Assembly: GCF_029937575.1 (NCBI RefSeq)
Contig: NZ_JAPYPS010000007.1
Coordinates: forward strand, 55,481 to 119,480
DNA length: 64,000 nt
From: Nocardioides sp.
Lineage (GTDB): Bacteria > Actinomycetota > Actinomycetes > Propionibacteriales > Nocardioidaceae
Reading direction: 5' to 3'
Positions 26,462 through 36,381 of the stretch are shown here, piece after piece; the stretch's first letter is position 1, and every line of letters begins with the position of its first letter. The position numbers and the translations under genes are program-made. The notes below the pieces were generated by a model. It was not told the DNA's origin and ran no database searches. It saw only the letters and a list, made by a program, of their open reading frames with translations.

Positions 26462-27133
26462 GTGACCGAGACCGCCACCACCGCCACGACCCACGCCGCG
26501 CCTGCCCTCCTGGACCTCGGGCCCGTCGCCCAGCTGCGCGCAGGGCGACTGCCTCGACGCCTGGCGCAGCTGATGGTCGGCCTGGTGCTGTACGGCGCGT
26601 CCCTGGCGATGATGGTGCGTGGCGACCTGGGGCTGGCGCCCTGGGACGTGCTCCACTCCGGCCTCATCCAGCACGTGCCGCTGTCCCTCGGTCAGGCCGT
26701 GGTCGTGATGAGCTTCGTGGTGCTGCTGCTGTGGATCCCGCTCAAGGAGGTGCCGGGCATCGCGACGATCGCCAACGCGCTGGTCGTCGGTCTCGCCGCC
26801 GACGCCACGCTCGCCGTCCTGGATCGGCCCGAGGCGCTGTGGGCCGAGGCCGCGCTCACCGTCGGGGGCGTCCTGCTCTGCGGCTTCGCCACGGCGCTCT
26901 ACATCGGCGCCCAGCTCGGCCGAGGACCGCGCGACGGCTTGATGACCGGACTGCACCGGCGCACCGGCCTCTCGATCCGCCTGGTCCGGACCGGGCTCGA
27001 GGTCGTCGTCGTGCTCATCGGCCTCGCCCTCGGGGGAGTGGCCGGACTCGGCACCGTGCTCTTCGCTCTCGCGATCGGTCCGGTCGCGCAGGCCCTGATG
27101 CCGCGCTTCCTGGTGGAGCTGCCCGAACGATGA
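26462..27133 (+). CDS. YczE/YitT-family membrane protein
   Basis: A 223-aa protein with about five membrane helices, including LMVGLVLYGASLAMMV, VVVMSFVVLLLW, IATIANALVVGLAADATLAVL and VVVVLIGLALGGVAGLGTVLFALAIGP. It has the family block GDLGLAPWDVLHSG and the LGRGPRDGLMTGL loop that identify YczE proteins. Function is unknown; a transporter for a small molecule linked to PLP or amino-acid metabolism is suspected from the MocR partner. The GTG start at 26462 is 25 bp from the regulator's operator repeat. Confidence 0.88.
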   Translation: MTETATTATTHAAPALLDLGPVAQLRAGRLPRRLAQLMVGLVLYGASLAMMVRGDLGLAPWDVLHSGLIQHVPLSLGQAVVVMSFVVLLLWIPLKEVPGIATIANALVVGLAADATLAVLDRPEALWAEAALTVGGVLLCGFATALYIGAQLGRGPRDGLMTGLHRRTGLSIRLVRTGLEVVVVLIGLALGGVAGLGTVLFALAIGPVAQALMPRFLVELPER

Positions 27134-27180
27134 TCCACGATGGCCGGTCCCGCGATGCCTCCGTCGCGGCTGTCGGTCGA

Positions 27181-27221
27181 GATGGGTAGTCTCCCCACAG
27201 CGCTACCCGGCGTGTCCCATC
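27181..27221 (+). promoter_or_regulatory. Promoter and inverted repeats ahead of the TelA-PknG operon
   Basis: TAGTCT (27187-27192) is a likely -10. It is framed by inverted repeats: GGGTAG (27184-27189) with CTACCC (27203-27208), and GATGGG (27181-27186) with CCCATC (27216-27221). The two pairings compete, suggesting an operator or a structured 5' end. The 5' leader to the ATG at 27248 would be about 50 nt, with GGTGGAGG as ribosome site. Confidence 0.45.
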
Positions 27222-27247
27222 TCACCCGACCCCACGGTGGAGGAACG

Positions 27248-28486
27248 ATGACCACATCCGATGGAGCCGCTGCCGAGCCGATGCCGCTCGCACCCCCCGA
27301 CCCCGTGGTCACCCTGACAGCCCCCGAGCCGCCGGCCGTGGTGCTCGATACCCAGGCCCCCAAGATGGCGCCCCCGGTCTCGGCCGAGGCGCTGCCGGAG
27401 CTCGACGCCAAGGTGGACAGCTTCATGACGGCTCTGGGCGCCACCCAGGCCGGCAGCCCGGAGTTCGCCGCCCAGGCGGAGAACGTCCGCACCATGGGTG
27501 ACGCCGAGATCCGCAAGGCGGCCGAGACCTCCAACCGGATGCTCGACCGACCGGTCACCGCACTCAAGGAGGGCGGGCTCGCCGAGGGCTCGACCGTCGG
27601 CAAGACCCTCCTCGAGCTCCGCCGTACCGTCGAGGACCTCGACCCGAGCCAGGCCACCGGCGCCAAGCGCTGGCTGGACCTGTTGCCCTTCGGCGACAAG
27701 ATCACCGACTACTTCCGCAAGTACCAGTCGGCCCAGACCCAGCTCAACGGCATCCTGCACAGCCTGCGCAACGGTCAGGACGAGCTGACCAAGGACAACG
27801 TCGCCCTCAACCTGGAGAAGACCAACCTCTGGGCCACCATGGGTCGCCTCAACCAGTACGTCTACGTCGCCGAGCGCCTCGACGCCAAGCTGTCCGCCAA
27901 GATCGCCGAGCTCGAGCTCAGCGACCCCGACACCGCCCGGACCCTGAGCCAGGACGTCCTGTTCTACGTGCGCCAGAAGCACCAGGACCTGCTCACCCAG
28001 CTGGCGGTGTCGATCCAGAGCTACCTGGCGATCGACATCATCATCAAGAACAACATCGAGCTGATCAAGGGTGTCGACCGCGCCTCGACGACGACGGTCT
28101 CCGCGCTGCGCACGGCGGTCATCGTCGCGCAGGCGCTGGGCAACCAGAAGCTCGTCCTCGACCAGATCTCGGCGCTCAACACCACGACCTCGGGGATGAT
28201 CCAGCGCACCTCGGAGATGCTCAAGGACAACTCCGCGGCGATCCAGGAGCAGGCCGCGTCCTCGACCATCGGCATCGAGCAGCTGCAGGCCGCGTTCGCC
28301 AACATCTACGCCACGATGGACTCGATCGACGAGTTCAAGCTCAAGGCGCTGGACAACATGTCGGCCACGATCGGGGTCCTCGAGCACGAGGTCGACAAGT
28401 CGAAGTCCTACCTGGACCGCGTGCAGCAGCACGACGCCCGCAACGCCCAGGGCACCCTCGACCTGTCCGGCCAGCCGCTCAACTGA
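27248..28486 (+). CDS. TelA/KlaA (toxic-anion-resistance) family protein
   Basis: A 412-aa soluble, mostly helical protein of the TelA family, first gene of the ten-gene operon. Seen: the Pro-rich N-terminus (1-48), then helices with the family blocks LLPFGDKITDYFRKYQSAQTQ, LNQYVYVAERLDAKL, HQDLLTQLAVSIQSYLAIDI and NNIELIKGVDRASTTTVSALRTAVIVAQAL, with coiled-coil propensity to the end. The name comes from plasmid tellurite resistance, but chromosomal TelA proteins have no proven biochemical role and are linked to envelope stress. The ATG at 27248 follows GGTGGAGG. Confidence 0.92.
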   Translation: MTTSDGAAAEPMPLAPPDPVVTLTAPEPPAVVLDTQAPKMAPPVSAEALPELDAKVDSFMTALGATQAGSPEFAAQAENVRTMGDAEIRKAAETSNRMLDRPVTALKEGGLAEGSTVGKTLLELRRTVEDLDPSQATGAKRWLDLLPFGDKITDYFRKYQSAQTQLNGILHSLRNGQDELTKDNVALNLEKTNLWATMGRLNQYVYVAERLDAKLSAKIAELELSDPDTARTLSQDVLFYVRQKHQDLLTQLAVSIQSYLAIDIIIKNNIELIKGVDRASTTTVSALRTAVIVAQALGNQKLVLDQISALNTTTSGMIQRTSEMLKDNSAAIQEQAASSTIGIEQLQAAFANIYATMDSIDEFKLKALDNMSATIGVLEHEVDKSKSYLDRVQQHDARNAQGTLDLSGQPLN

Positions 28487-28529
28487 TCCGCGTCGCTGCG
28501 GCGACCCCCGGTCGAGGAACGGACGTGAA

Positions 28530-29045
28530 GTGGGGCTGAAGCAATGGTGGAGCCGTCGACGCGGATCCGGCTCGGAGACCACGACCGTGCCCGCGCCACC
28601 GACCGAGCAGGACATCCTGGCTGCCCTCAACAGGGTCAACGCGATGCTCACCGAGGGCAACGCGCCGCCGATCGTGACCTCGCGGGTCGTGCGGATCGCC
28701 CGCGCGATCAACGACACGCTGCCGCGGCTGCGCAACCTGGGGCTCGGCAGCATGGAGGGCTACTCGGTGGTCGCGACCGCGACGACCTATCTGCCCGAGG
28801 CGGTCGGGGGCTACCTGCGCCTGCCGCGCGAGTGGGCCGACACCCGGCCGATCGACGGCTACAAGACGTCCCTGATGGTCCTCATCGAGCAGCTCGAGCT
28901 GCTCGCCTCGACGATGGACAAGATCCTCGACGCGGCCAACCGGGCCGATGCGCAGGCCCTGCTCGCGCACGGCATGTTCCTGGAGGCGAAGTTCGGACAC
29001 TCTGCCGGCGGCGGCCCCGACCTGCAGCTGGGCAGCCCGACGTGA
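28530..29045 (+). CDS. Protein of unknown function in the PknG operon (171 aa)
   Basis: I do not recognise this family. It has a basic N-terminus (MGLKQWWSRRRGSG), a short linker, then a helical domain: DILAALNRVNAMLTEGN, VTSRVVRIARAINDTLPRLR, a YLPEAVGGYLRLPREWAD segment and LMVLIEQLELLASTMDKIL. There are no membrane segments and no Cys. In many bacteria TelA is paired with XpaC-type proteins; this product has a comparable place and helical build and may be its functional stand-in, which is inference. It starts with GTG 43 bp behind telA. Confidence 0.75.
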   Translation: MGLKQWWSRRRGSGSETTTVPAPPTEQDILAALNRVNAMLTEGNAPPIVTSRVVRIARAINDTLPRLRNLGLGSMEGYSVVATATTYLPEAVGGYLRLPREWADTRPIDGYKTSLMVLIEQLELLASTMDKILDAANRADAQALLAHGMFLEAKFGHSAGGGPDLQLGSPT

Positions 29046-29073
29046 ACCCCCTGCGCCCACCTAGGAGTACGAC

Positions 29074-30657
29074 GTGAGCACCACCGACACGCTGGCCACC
29101 GCCCTGGCCGCGCTCGAGCAGGTCGCCGCCGAGGCGGGGGTCCACCCGACGACCGCCCGTCGCGAGGGGGAGGCGCTCGCCGCCGCCGTCGCCGAGCCGT
29201 CGAAGGGCGCCTTCGTCGACTGGTGCACCGAGACGGGACGGTCCGCCTCGGCCGAGGAGTTCTTCGAGGCCGCCTCACGGGGTCGCCGCTACCGCTCGGC
29301 GCCGACCGCCTCGATGAGCGGCCTGGCCGCCGTCGGAGCGGCCACGGCCCCGTCGTACGCCGCAGCACTGGGCGACGTCGCCCTGGCCGCCGCCGCGCTC
29401 GGCACTCCCGATCCTCGGGCGACCGGCAACGCCGCCACCGCTGCTGCCGCGCAGCTGGGGGAGTCGCCGGTGGTGCGCCCACCGGTGCCGACCCTGGGTG
29501 ACGAGGTCACCTCCTCGCTCGTGCAGCAGCTCTCGGTCGTGCAGCGCAAGCTGGCCGGCCTGGACCTGGCGGGGCTGACGGGTCCGCCCGGCCGGCCTGG
29601 TCAGGCACACCCGGTGCCCACCGAGGGAGTCGACCCCTCGGGCGAGCCCCGCGACCAGGCGCCGGTGGCCACGCAGCCACCTCCCGACGGCATGCCCGAG
29701 CCGGAGGAGGAGCCCGAACCCGACGTGCCCGCCAAGAGCGTGGAGGAGCTGCTCGCCGAGCTCGACGCCCTCGTCGGGCTCGACGACGTGAAGGCCGAGA
29801 TCCACCGGCAGGCAGCGGTCCTGCGCGTGGAGGGTCTGCGTCGCGACGCCGGTCTGAAGTCGCCGACCATCACGCGCCACCTGATCTTCAACGGCAACCC
29901 CGGCACCGGCAAGACGACGGTCGCCCGCCTCGTCGCCGGGATCTACCGCGCGCTAGGTCTGCTCTCGAAGGGCCAGCTCGTCGAGGTCGACCGCTCCGAG
30001 CTCGTGGCCGGCTACCTCGGTCAGACCGCGATGAAGACCGCCGAGGTGGTCGAGTCCGCGGCCGGCGGGGTGCTGTTCATCGACGAGGCCTACTCGCTCT
30101 CCGGCGACCAGTACGGCCAGGAGGCGATCGACACCCTGGTCAAGGAGATGGAGGACCGGCGCGACGACCTGGTCGTCATCGTGGCCGGCTACCCGGTCCC
30201 GATGATGGTCTTCATCGGTCAGAACCCGGGCCTGGAGAGCCGTTTCCGCACCACCATCGACTTCTTGGACTACACCGACGACGAGCTCGTCGAGATCTTC
30301 GCGCTGATGGCCGGCGGGGCCGAGTACGACGTGGACGAGCCGATCCTCCAGCGGCTGCGCGAGGTGCTCTCCGGGGTCGAGCGGGGGCCGACCTTCGGCA
30401 ACGCCCGCTACGTGCGCAACATCCTCGAGGCCGCGATCGGGCACCACGCGTGGCGGCTGCGCGACATCGCCGAGCCCACGCTGGAGGAGCTGCGGCTGCT
30501 CGACGTCGAGGACCTCGCCGCGCCACCGGCGCCGGAGGAGAGCACCGACGCGCTCGGCCCGGACGGCGAGCTCGTGGCGCCCGGCGACGCCGAGGAGATT
30601 GCGCTCGTCGACATCGGGGAAGAAGACCCCGCACCCCACCAGCAGGAGTCCCCGTGA
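29074..30657 (+). CDS. CbxX/CfqX-type AAA+ ATPase
   Basis: A 527-aa ATPase. The N-terminal ~210 residues are helical and Ala-rich with a Pro/Glu linker ([12 protein letters not shown]). The AAA+ module follows: [13 protein letters not shown] (about 234-246), Walker [10 protein letters not shown] (274-282), Walker [11 protein letters not shown] (333-342), sensor-1 region VIVAGYP and the arginine region [10 protein letters not shown]. This is the CbxX/EccA-like subgroup, hexameric remodelling ATPases of Rubisco and type VII secretion. Here it probably remodels a partner encoded in the operon. An SD-like AGGAG lies about 10 nt before the GTG at 29074. It ends in a GTGA overlap with glnX. Confidence 0.92.
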   Translation: MSTTDTLATALAALEQVAAEAGVHPTTARREGEALAAAVAEPSKGAFVDWCTETGRSASAEEFFEAASRGRRYRSAPTASMSGLAAVGAATAPSYAAALGDVALAAAALGTPDPRATGNAATAAAAQLGESPVVRPPVPTLGDEVTSSLVQQLSVVQRKLAGLDLAGLTGPPGRPGQAHPVPTEGVDPSGEPRDQAPVATQPPPDGMPEPEEEPEPDVPAKSVEELLAELDALVGLDDVKAEIHRQAAVLRVEGLRRDAGLKSPTITRHLIFNGNPGTGKTTVARLVAGIYRALGLLSKGQLVEVDRSELVAGYLGQTAMKTAEVVESAAGGVLFIDEAYSLSGDQYGQEAIDTLVKEMEDRRDDLVVIVAGYPVPMMVFIGQNPGLESRFRTTIDFLDYTDDELVEIFALMAGGAEYDVDEPILQRLREVLSGVERGPTFGNARYVRNILEAAIGHHAWRLRDIAEPTLEELRLLDVEDLAAPPAPEESTDALGPDGELVAPGDAEEIALVDIGEEDPAPHQQESP

Positions 30658-31877
30658 GCCAGCAGGCGCCCCACCCCCAGCCGGCCGCGGACTTCGGCGA
30701 GGACGTCCCGCGGCTCCTCAACCGCCTCCAGGTGGCGGCGGTGGCCCTCTGCGTGCTGTTCGGGGTGCTGGCCGCGCTCTTCCAGGTCCTCTCGTGGCAG
30801 GCCAACGGCCGCGCGGCGGACAACACCGACCAGGTGGTGCGGGTCCAGGAGATCCAGACCTCGCTGCTGCGGGCCGACGCGATCGCCACGACGGCCTTCC
30901 TCGTCGGCGGCCTCGAGCCGCCCGAGGCGCGCGCGGCCTACGACGCCGCGGTCGACGACGTGCTGCGACTGATCACCGACGCCGCCGACGCCCAACCGGC
31001 CGACCGGCGGGTGCTCGCCGACCTCAACGTGGAGGTGCGCTCCTACACCACGGGCGTCGCCCAGGCTCGCGACTACAACCGACAGAACCTCGTCATCGGC
31101 ATCGCCTACCTCAACTCCGCCGGTGATGCGCTGCGTGAGGATGCCCTGCCCATCGTGCAGGCGCTCGTCGATGCCAACTCCGATCGCGCCCTCGACGAGA
31201 TGGACGGGCAGAGCCCGATCCTGCTGCTCCTCGTCGGGGTCCTGGCGGTCGGGGGGCTCGTGCTCGTCAACCGGGAGATCTCGCGTCGCTTCCACCGGCG
31301 GATCAACGTCGGGGTCGTCGGTGCCGCGGCCGGGATCGGCCTGCTGACGCTGGTCATCGCCGTGTACGCCGGCACCAAGTCCGGCTCCAACGCCGACACG
31401 CGCGACGGGGCCTACGACACCGCCGTCTCGGAGGCCTCGGCACGCACCGCCGCCAACGACGCCAAGGCGCAGGAGAGCCAGGGGCTGATCAACCGGGGCT
31501 CGGGGGCCCAGTACGAAGAGCTGTTCGCGGTGGCCGCCCAGACGGTCGAGGAGAACGCCTCTCCCGCGACGCTGCGTCTGTGGCGCGACTACGTGGTCGA
31601 GCACCAGGAGGTGCGTGACCTCGACGACCGCGGCAGCTGGGACGACGCCGTGGCGCTGGCCACGAGCAGCGACGCGGGCGACCCCACCGCAGCCCTCGAC
31701 GCCGTCGACGCGGCCGCCGAGCAGGTCGTGACCGACGCGGCCGCCGAGGCTGCCGACTCGTTCGGCTCGGGCGGCGTCGTGGCGCTCGCGCTCGCCGTCC
31801 TCACCCTGCTCGGGGGGCTGGTGGCCGCGGCCGCTGCCACCTGGGGCATCAACCAGCGACGTCGGGAGTACTCATGA
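30654..31877 (+). CDS. glnX: GlnX-like membrane sensor protein
   Basis: A 407-aa membrane protein with four predicted helices (about 26-48, 187-206, 218-239 and 374-396), which give two large outer loops (49-186 and 240-373), both helical like four-helix-bundle chemosensor domains. The C-terminus is a short basic tail. In Mycobacterium, GlnX lies with GlnH and PknG and passes the aspartate/glutamate signal from the lipoprotein to the kinase; the neighbours here are the same. It begins with GTG inside the AAA+ stop (GTGA) and ends in ATGA with glnH. The assignment rests on topology and gene context, not strong motifs. Confidence 0.8.
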   Translation: MSQQAPHPQPAADFGEDVPRLLNRLQVAAVALCVLFGVLAALFQVLSWQANGRAADNTDQVVRVQEIQTSLLRADAIATTAFLVGGLEPPEARAAYDAAVDDVLRLITDAADAQPADRRVLADLNVEVRSYTTGVAQARDYNRQNLVIGIAYLNSAGDALREDALPIVQALVDANSDRALDEMDGQSPILLLLVGVLAVGGLVLVNREISRRFHRRINVGVVGAAAGIGLLTLVIAVYAGTKSGSNADTRDGAYDTAVSEASARTAANDAKAQESQGLINRGSGAQYEELFAVAAQTVEENASPATLRLWRDYVVEHQEVRDLDDRGSWDDAVALATSSDAGDPTAALDAVDAAAEQVVTDAAAEAADSFGSGGVVALALAVLTLLGGLVAAAAATWGINQRRREYS

Positions 31878-32845
31878 AGCGCCCCTCGCCCTCCGGTCGC
31901 CTCGCCCGGCGCCGTACCTGGACGGGTCCCGTGGTCGCGCTGCTGCTCGTGCTCGCTGCCTGCGGCTACGACGAGACCACGGTGCCCAGCCCGGACCCGG
32001 CAACCGTCGAAGCCGGCGGTGACGACGGACCGTCGTGCACGAACGACGGCTCCCAGGTCCGCTCGTACGCGCCGGAGGGAGACGTCCTCGGCGGAGACGC
32101 GGTGGCGCGGATCCGCAAGCGCGGCAGGCTCGTCGCCGGCGTGGCCGCCGACACGTTCCTGCTCGGCTCGCGCGACCCGAGCGACGGCCAGATCAAGGGC
32201 TTCGACATCGACATGGCCACCGCCATCGCGGACAGGATCTTCGCACCGGCCACGGGCAAGCTCGAGCTGCGCGTGATCACCGCGGCGGAGCGGATACCCC
32301 TGCTCGAGGACGGCACGATCGACATCGTCGCGCGCAACATGACCGTCAACTGCGACCGGTGGCAGCAGATCGCGTTCTCCGCGATCTACTACGACGCCGG
32401 CCAGAAGGTGCTCGTCGGGCGCGACTCCGGCATCGAGGACATCGCCGGCCTCGCGGACAAGCGGATCTGTGCCCCAGGAGGCACGACCAGCATCCAGAAC
32501 ATCCAGACCATCCAGCCGGAGGCGATCCCGGTCACAGCGGGAGACAACTCGGCCTGCATGGTCCTCTTCCAGAACGGCGAGGCCGACGGGGTCAGCACCG
32601 ACGACACCGTGCTGGCAGGGCTGGCCGCGCAGGACCCGTACGCCGTCGTGCTCGACACCGACTTCCTCACCGCCGAGCCCTACGGCATCGGAGTCAACGC
32701 CGACGACGTGGATCTGGTGCAGCTCATCAACGTGGTCCTCGAGGAGATGCGCGCCGACGGCCGGTGGCAGGACTCCTACGACCGCTGGCTTCGGCCCTCC
32801 CTCCAGGTGCCGGGCAAGCAGCCCAGGCCGCAGTACGGGCGCTGA
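31874..32845 (+). CDS. glnH: GlnH-like amino-acid-binding lipoprotein
   Basis: A 323-aa solute-binding protein of the glutamate/glutamine family. It has a lipobox LVLAAC (Cys30), then the bilobed domain: RKRGRLVAGVAADTFLLGSRD, GFDIDMATAIADRIF, VITAAERIPLLEDGTIDIVARNMTVN and KRICAPGGTTSIQN. In mycobacteria GlnH binds aspartate and glutamate and triggers PknG through GlnX. No ABC permease or ATPase is adjacent, which argues for sensing rather than transport. Its start overlaps the glnX stop (31874-31877). Confidence 0.88.
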   Translation: MKRPSPSGRLARRRTWTGPVVALLLVLAACGYDETTVPSPDPATVEAGGDDGPSCTNDGSQVRSYAPEGDVLGGDAVARIRKRGRLVAGVAADTFLLGSRDPSDGQIKGFDIDMATAIADRIFAPATGKLELRVITAAERIPLLEDGTIDIVARNMTVNCDRWQQIAFSAIYYDAGQKVLVGRDSGIEDIAGLADKRICAPGGTTSIQNIQTIQPEAIPVTAGDNSACMVLFQNGEADGVSTDDTVLAGLAAQDPYAVVLDTDFLTAEPYGIGVNADDVDLVQLINVVLEEMRADGRWQDSYDRWLRPSLQVPGKQPRPQYGR

Positions 32846-32851
32846 ACGCCC

Positions 32852-34000
32852 GTGACCGACACCTCCCCGACGATCACGGCGCCCGGGGCGCCCGGTGGGC
32901 TCGGCCAGGCGCCGCAGCCCTTCGCCATCCGCGAGTACCTCGATGCCCTCGAGGCCTGGGTGCGTGGACGCCGCCACGAGCTCGACCAGCTCGACTCGGC
33001 GGCACTGACGTCGGGTCGCGGGCGAGAGATCAGCGCGGACATCGCGCTGTCCCTGGCCCTGTGGAAGGCGGTCGCCGACCGCTACCAGCAGATGTTCGCC
33101 ACCTGGGACGGCGGCCGGGTCCTGGGCCCCGAGCGCGACAAGATCGCCGCCCTGATCTGGGGTCGCCTCGAGGCGGGGGGAGACCTGGCCGGCGTCCGCG
33201 GCATGGCGGTCACCGTGCCGGAGGCGTGCAAGCTCTCCGATGCTCTCGCCGCGCAGCTGCGCACCAAGCTGGCCCTGAGCCCCGGGGCAGGCCGGTCGGC
33301 GGCCCGGATCAAGGACCTGCGCGCCCAGTGCGAGCGACTGCGCGACCAGGTCGCGCTCGAGCCCGAGGTCGGTCGCGACGCGATCGTCGACCGCTTGGCC
33401 AACCTGATGGCACGACTCGACGACGTCACCACCCGAGCCGGTCGGGGCGCCGACGTCGGAGGCCTCCTCGGGCCCCTCGAGCAGGAGGCGGCCGTCTTCG
33501 AGCGTGACCTCATCGTGGGCAACGCGCGTCGTCGCGGCGCCCGTGAGCAGGTGGCCGCGGCGCGCTCCCTGCTCGCCGACCTCACGACCCGCGCCGCGGC
33601 GTTGCGTGAGCTGTCGCGGCGCTGCATCGCCACGGTCGACCCGGCGCCGCGCTACGCCGTACCCGACCTGGCGGCGCTGGGCCCGGTGCCCAACACCCCC
33701 GACGAGATCGGGCCCTACCTCGACCGGCTCAACCGGGTCGCGCAGGCACTCGCCATCGCCGACACCGCCTACTCCGAAGCCCTCACCGAGCACGCCGACC
33801 TTCTCGGGCTCCTCGACGCCTACGCCGCCAAGGCACGAGCCATCGGGATCGGCGACCGCGACGACCTGATGACCAGCGAGCGCCGCGCGCGAGAGGTGCT
33901 GGGGCGCAGACCCGCCCCGATGAGCGTCTGCCGCGCCCTGGTGACGGCCTACCAGACGTGGCTCACCCAGTTCGACCCTGCTGCTAAGGACCTTTCATGA
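32852..34000 (+). CDS. Helical protein of unknown function in the PknG operon (382 aa)
   Basis: Not recognised. It is soluble, highly helical and Leu/Ala/Arg-rich, with long amphipathic stretches (about 25-100 and 150-290) that look able to form coiled coils: EYLDALEAWVRGRRHELDQL, RIKDLRAQCERLRDQVAL, ARSLLADLTTRAAALRELSRR. It contains only three cysteines and no zinc motif. The C-terminal third has IGPYLDRLNRVAQALAIADT repeats. It lies 6 bp after glnH and overlaps pknG (ATGA, 33997-34000). A scaffold between the membrane sensor and the kinase is a fair guess, but it is only a guess. Confidence 0.78.
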   Translation: MTDTSPTITAPGAPGGLGQAPQPFAIREYLDALEAWVRGRRHELDQLDSAALTSGRGREISADIALSLALWKAVADRYQQMFATWDGGRVLGPERDKIAALIWGRLEAGGDLAGVRGMAVTVPEACKLSDALAAQLRTKLALSPGAGRSAARIKDLRAQCERLRDQVALEPEVGRDAIVDRLANLMARLDDVTTRAGRGADVGGLLGPLEQEAAVFERDLIVGNARRRGAREQVAAARSLLADLTTRAAALRELSRRCIATVDPAPRYAVPDLAALGPVPNTPDEIGPYLDRLNRVAQALAIADTAYSEALTEHADLLGLLDAYAAKARAIGIGDRDDLMTSERRAREVLGRRPAPMSVCRALVTAYQTWLTQFDPAAKDLS

Positions 34001-36381
34001 GCACCTGCACCCAGCCCGGTTGCACCGGCGAGATCCAAGACGGCTACTGCAACGTGTGTGGCATGGCCGGCGCCACCGGGGCCCCGGCCGCCTCGTCGCC
34101 GGGCTCCGCTCCGGCGGCCGCGGCGAGCGGGGGTCCGCCCGCAGCCGACGGCTCCGCCTGCACTCAGCCGGGTTGTGGGGGCTCCATCGAGTACGGCTAC
34201 TGCAACACCTGCGGCATGGCGGCCGCGCCGTCGACGGGGGCCGCGACCGGCGCAGGCGGCCCGCAGGGCTCGGTGGCCGCCGTGGGCGACGAGGTGTCCG
34301 TGGCGACCTCGGCCAGCCGTGTGCAGTCCGCCGCCTTCGGCTCCGAGCGCGCCGCCGCCGGTTCCCTGGCCACACGCCGAGCGCGCTCCGGCTCGCAACG
34401 GCTGCGCGCGGCACGGATCGGCGCCGGTCTGACCAGCGTGCCACCGGCGCCTCCCGTCGACCCGTCGAAGGCGATCAACCCCCACCCCGAGGTCCCCGAG
34501 TCCAAGCGCAGCTGCTCCAAGTGCGGCAACGCGATCGGCCGCAGTCGCGACGGCGTACCCGGGCGCACCGAGGGGTTCTGTCCCCAGTGTGGCCAGGAGT
34601 ACTCCTTCACCCCCAAGCTCCAGCCCGGAGACATCGTCGCCGGCCAGTACGAGATGGTCGGCTGCCTGGCCCACGGCGGTCTGGGCTGGATCTACCTCGC
34701 CAAGGACAACAACGTCTCGGACCGGTGGGTGGTGCTCAAGGGCCTGCTCAACTCCGGCGACCCCGACGCGCTGGCCGCGGCGATCGCCGAGCAGCAGTTC
34801 CTCGCCCAGGTCGAGCACCCGCTGATCGTCGAGATCTACAACTTCGTCACTCACGAGGGCGCCGGGTACATCGTGATGGAGTACGTCGGCGGGCAGTCCC
34901 TCAAGCAGGTCCTGAAGGAGCGGATGCGCGCCAACGGTGGGGCCTACGACCCACTGCCGATCGACCAGGCGCTGGCCTACCTGATCGAGGTGCTGCCGGC
35001 CTTCCAGTATCTCCACGACCTCGGCCTGGTCTACTGCGACTTCAAGCCCGACAACATGATCCAGGTCGGCGACGCGATGAAGCTGATCGACCTCGGAGGC
35101 GTGCGACGCATCGACGACCTCGAGTCGGCGATCTACGGCACGATCGGCTACCAGGCGCCGGAGGTCGCCCAGGTCGGCCCGAGCATCGCCTCGGACATCT
35201 ACACGATCGGGCGCACGCTGCTCGTGCTGTGCATGGAGTTCCGTGGCTACCAGGGCACCTACCTGCACTCCCTGCCGCCGGTGGAGTCCACCCCGCTCTT
35301 CGCCCAGAACGACTCGCTCTACTGGCTCATCGCGAAGTGCTGCGAGCCCGACCCCGCCGACCGCTTCGCCTCGGCCGACGAGCTGCGCACGCAGATGCTC
35401 GGCGTGCTGCGCGAGGAGATCGGCGAGCGCACCATCGGCACGGCGGCCACGTCGGTGGCCTCGGTGCTGTTCGAGGCGCCGAGCACCTCCCGCTCGGTCC
35501 TCGAGTGGTCCCAGCTGCCCGACCTGCGCGACGACACCACCGACCCGCAGCACGCGTGGCTGTCCGGAGTGGGCGCCGAGGATCCCGCCGTACGGCTCAA
35601 GATGCTGACCGACGAGGCGCCCGAGCAGTCGCCCGAGGTGCGTCTGGCCCGGGGCTACGCCGCTCTCGACCTGGCCGACGTCACGACCGTCCACGCGATC
35701 GCCGCGGAGATGCTCGCCGAGGACCCGTGGGAGTGGCGGGCCCTGTGGATCGACGGACTGGCCTCGATGCAGGACCGTGACTGGGAGGGTGCGAAGGCGT
35801 CGTTCAACGCGGTCTACCAGCAGGTGCCGGGCGAGCTGGCCCCCAAGCTCGCCCTGGCCGTGGCGTGCGAGCGAGGCGGCCTGCCGCAGGTCGCCGAGCG
35901 GCTCTACATCACCTGCGCCTCGACCGACGCCGCCTACATCGCGGCCGCCGCCTTCGGGGTGGCCCGGATCCGGGCCGAGCGCCGCGACGCCGCGGCCGCC
36001 GTGGAGGCCCTCGACTGGGTGCCGCGCACGAGCCGCGGCTACCCCGAGAGCCGCCAGCTTCGTGCCGAGGTGCTGCTGGGTCAGGGCTCCTCCGACCTCG
36101 CGGTCCTGGACCAGGCGATGCGCTCCATCGAGTCGGCGTCCATGGACCCGGCGACCCAGGGGCGCTACACCGTGCGGATCCTCGAGCAGGGGCTCGCCAT
36201 CGTGCAGGCCGGAGGCGGCACGAAGAAGGCCAAGATCGGTTCGTACGACGCCGACGAGGCCGGCCTGCGCACCGGTCTCGAGCGCGGCTACCGGCTGCTC
36301 GCCCGCGACGCCCAGGCACTGCCCGAGCGGATCGAGCTCGTCAACCGGGCCAACGCGGTGCGTGTCTGGAGTTTGACATGA
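33997..36381 (+). CDS. pknG: Serine/threonine protein kinase PknG with extra zinc ribbons
   Basis: A 794-aa soluble kinase with the PknG layout. Two tandem CTQPGC...GYCN-CG ribbons at residues 4-22 and 55-73 are followed by a linker and the rubredoxin-like knuckles CSKCG (173-177) and CPQCG (195-199). The kinase domain has the PknG-type glycine loop CLAHGGLGWIYLAKD, Lys248 in VVLKGLL, VYCDFKPDN (Asp348) and LIDLGG in place of DFG. Residues ~560-794 are TPR-like repeats. PknG phosphorylates FHA regulators such as GarA/OdhI to control 2-oxoglutarate metabolism. It overlaps both neighbours by ATGA. The two N-terminal ribbons look like an addition to the mycobacterial design. Confidence 0.94.
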   Translation: MSTCTQPGCTGEIQDGYCNVCGMAGATGAPAASSPGSAPAAAASGGPPAADGSACTQPGCGGSIEYGYCNTCGMAAAPSTGAATGAGGPQGSVAAVGDEVSVATSASRVQSAAFGSERAAAGSLATRRARSGSQRLRAARIGAGLTSVPPAPPVDPSKAINPHPEVPESKRSCSKCGNAIGRSRDGVPGRTEGFCPQCGQEYSFTPKLQPGDIVAGQYEMVGCLAHGGLGWIYLAKDNNVSDRWVVLKGLLNSGDPDALAAAIAEQQFLAQVEHPLIVEIYNFVTHEGAGYIVMEYVGGQSLKQVLKERMRANGGAYDPLPIDQALAYLIEVLPAFQYLHDLGLVYCDFKPDNMIQVGDAMKLIDLGGVRRIDDLESAIYGTIGYQAPEVAQVGPSIASDIYTIGRTLLVLCMEFRGYQGTYLHSLPPVESTPLFAQNDSLYWLIAKCCEPDPADRFASADELRTQMLGVLREEIGERTIGTAATSVASVLFEAPSTSRSVLEWSQLPDLRDDTTDPQHAWLSGVGAEDPAVRLKMLTDEAPEQSPEVRLARGYAALDLADVTTVHAIAAEMLAEDPWEWRALWIDGLASMQDRDWEGAKASFNAVYQQVPGELAPKLALAVACERGGLPQVAERLYITCASTDAAYIAAAAFGVARIRAERRDAAAAVEALDWVPRTSRGYPESRQLRAEVLLGQGSSDLAVLDQAMRSIESASMDPATQGRYTVRILEQGLAIVQAGGGTKKAKIGSYDADEAGLRTGLERGYRLLARDAQALPERIELVNRANAVRVWSLT

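Noticed and set aside
27248-28486. A tellurite-resistance function for the TelA homologue
   Set aside because: No terB/C/D/Z genes are near, and chromosomal TelA proteins have no proven tellurite role. The name reflects family history only.
31874-32845. GlnH as part of an ABC amino-acid importer
   Set aside because: No permease or ATPase gene of an amino-acid importer is adjacent; the neighbours are GlnX and PknG, which suits a sensor role.
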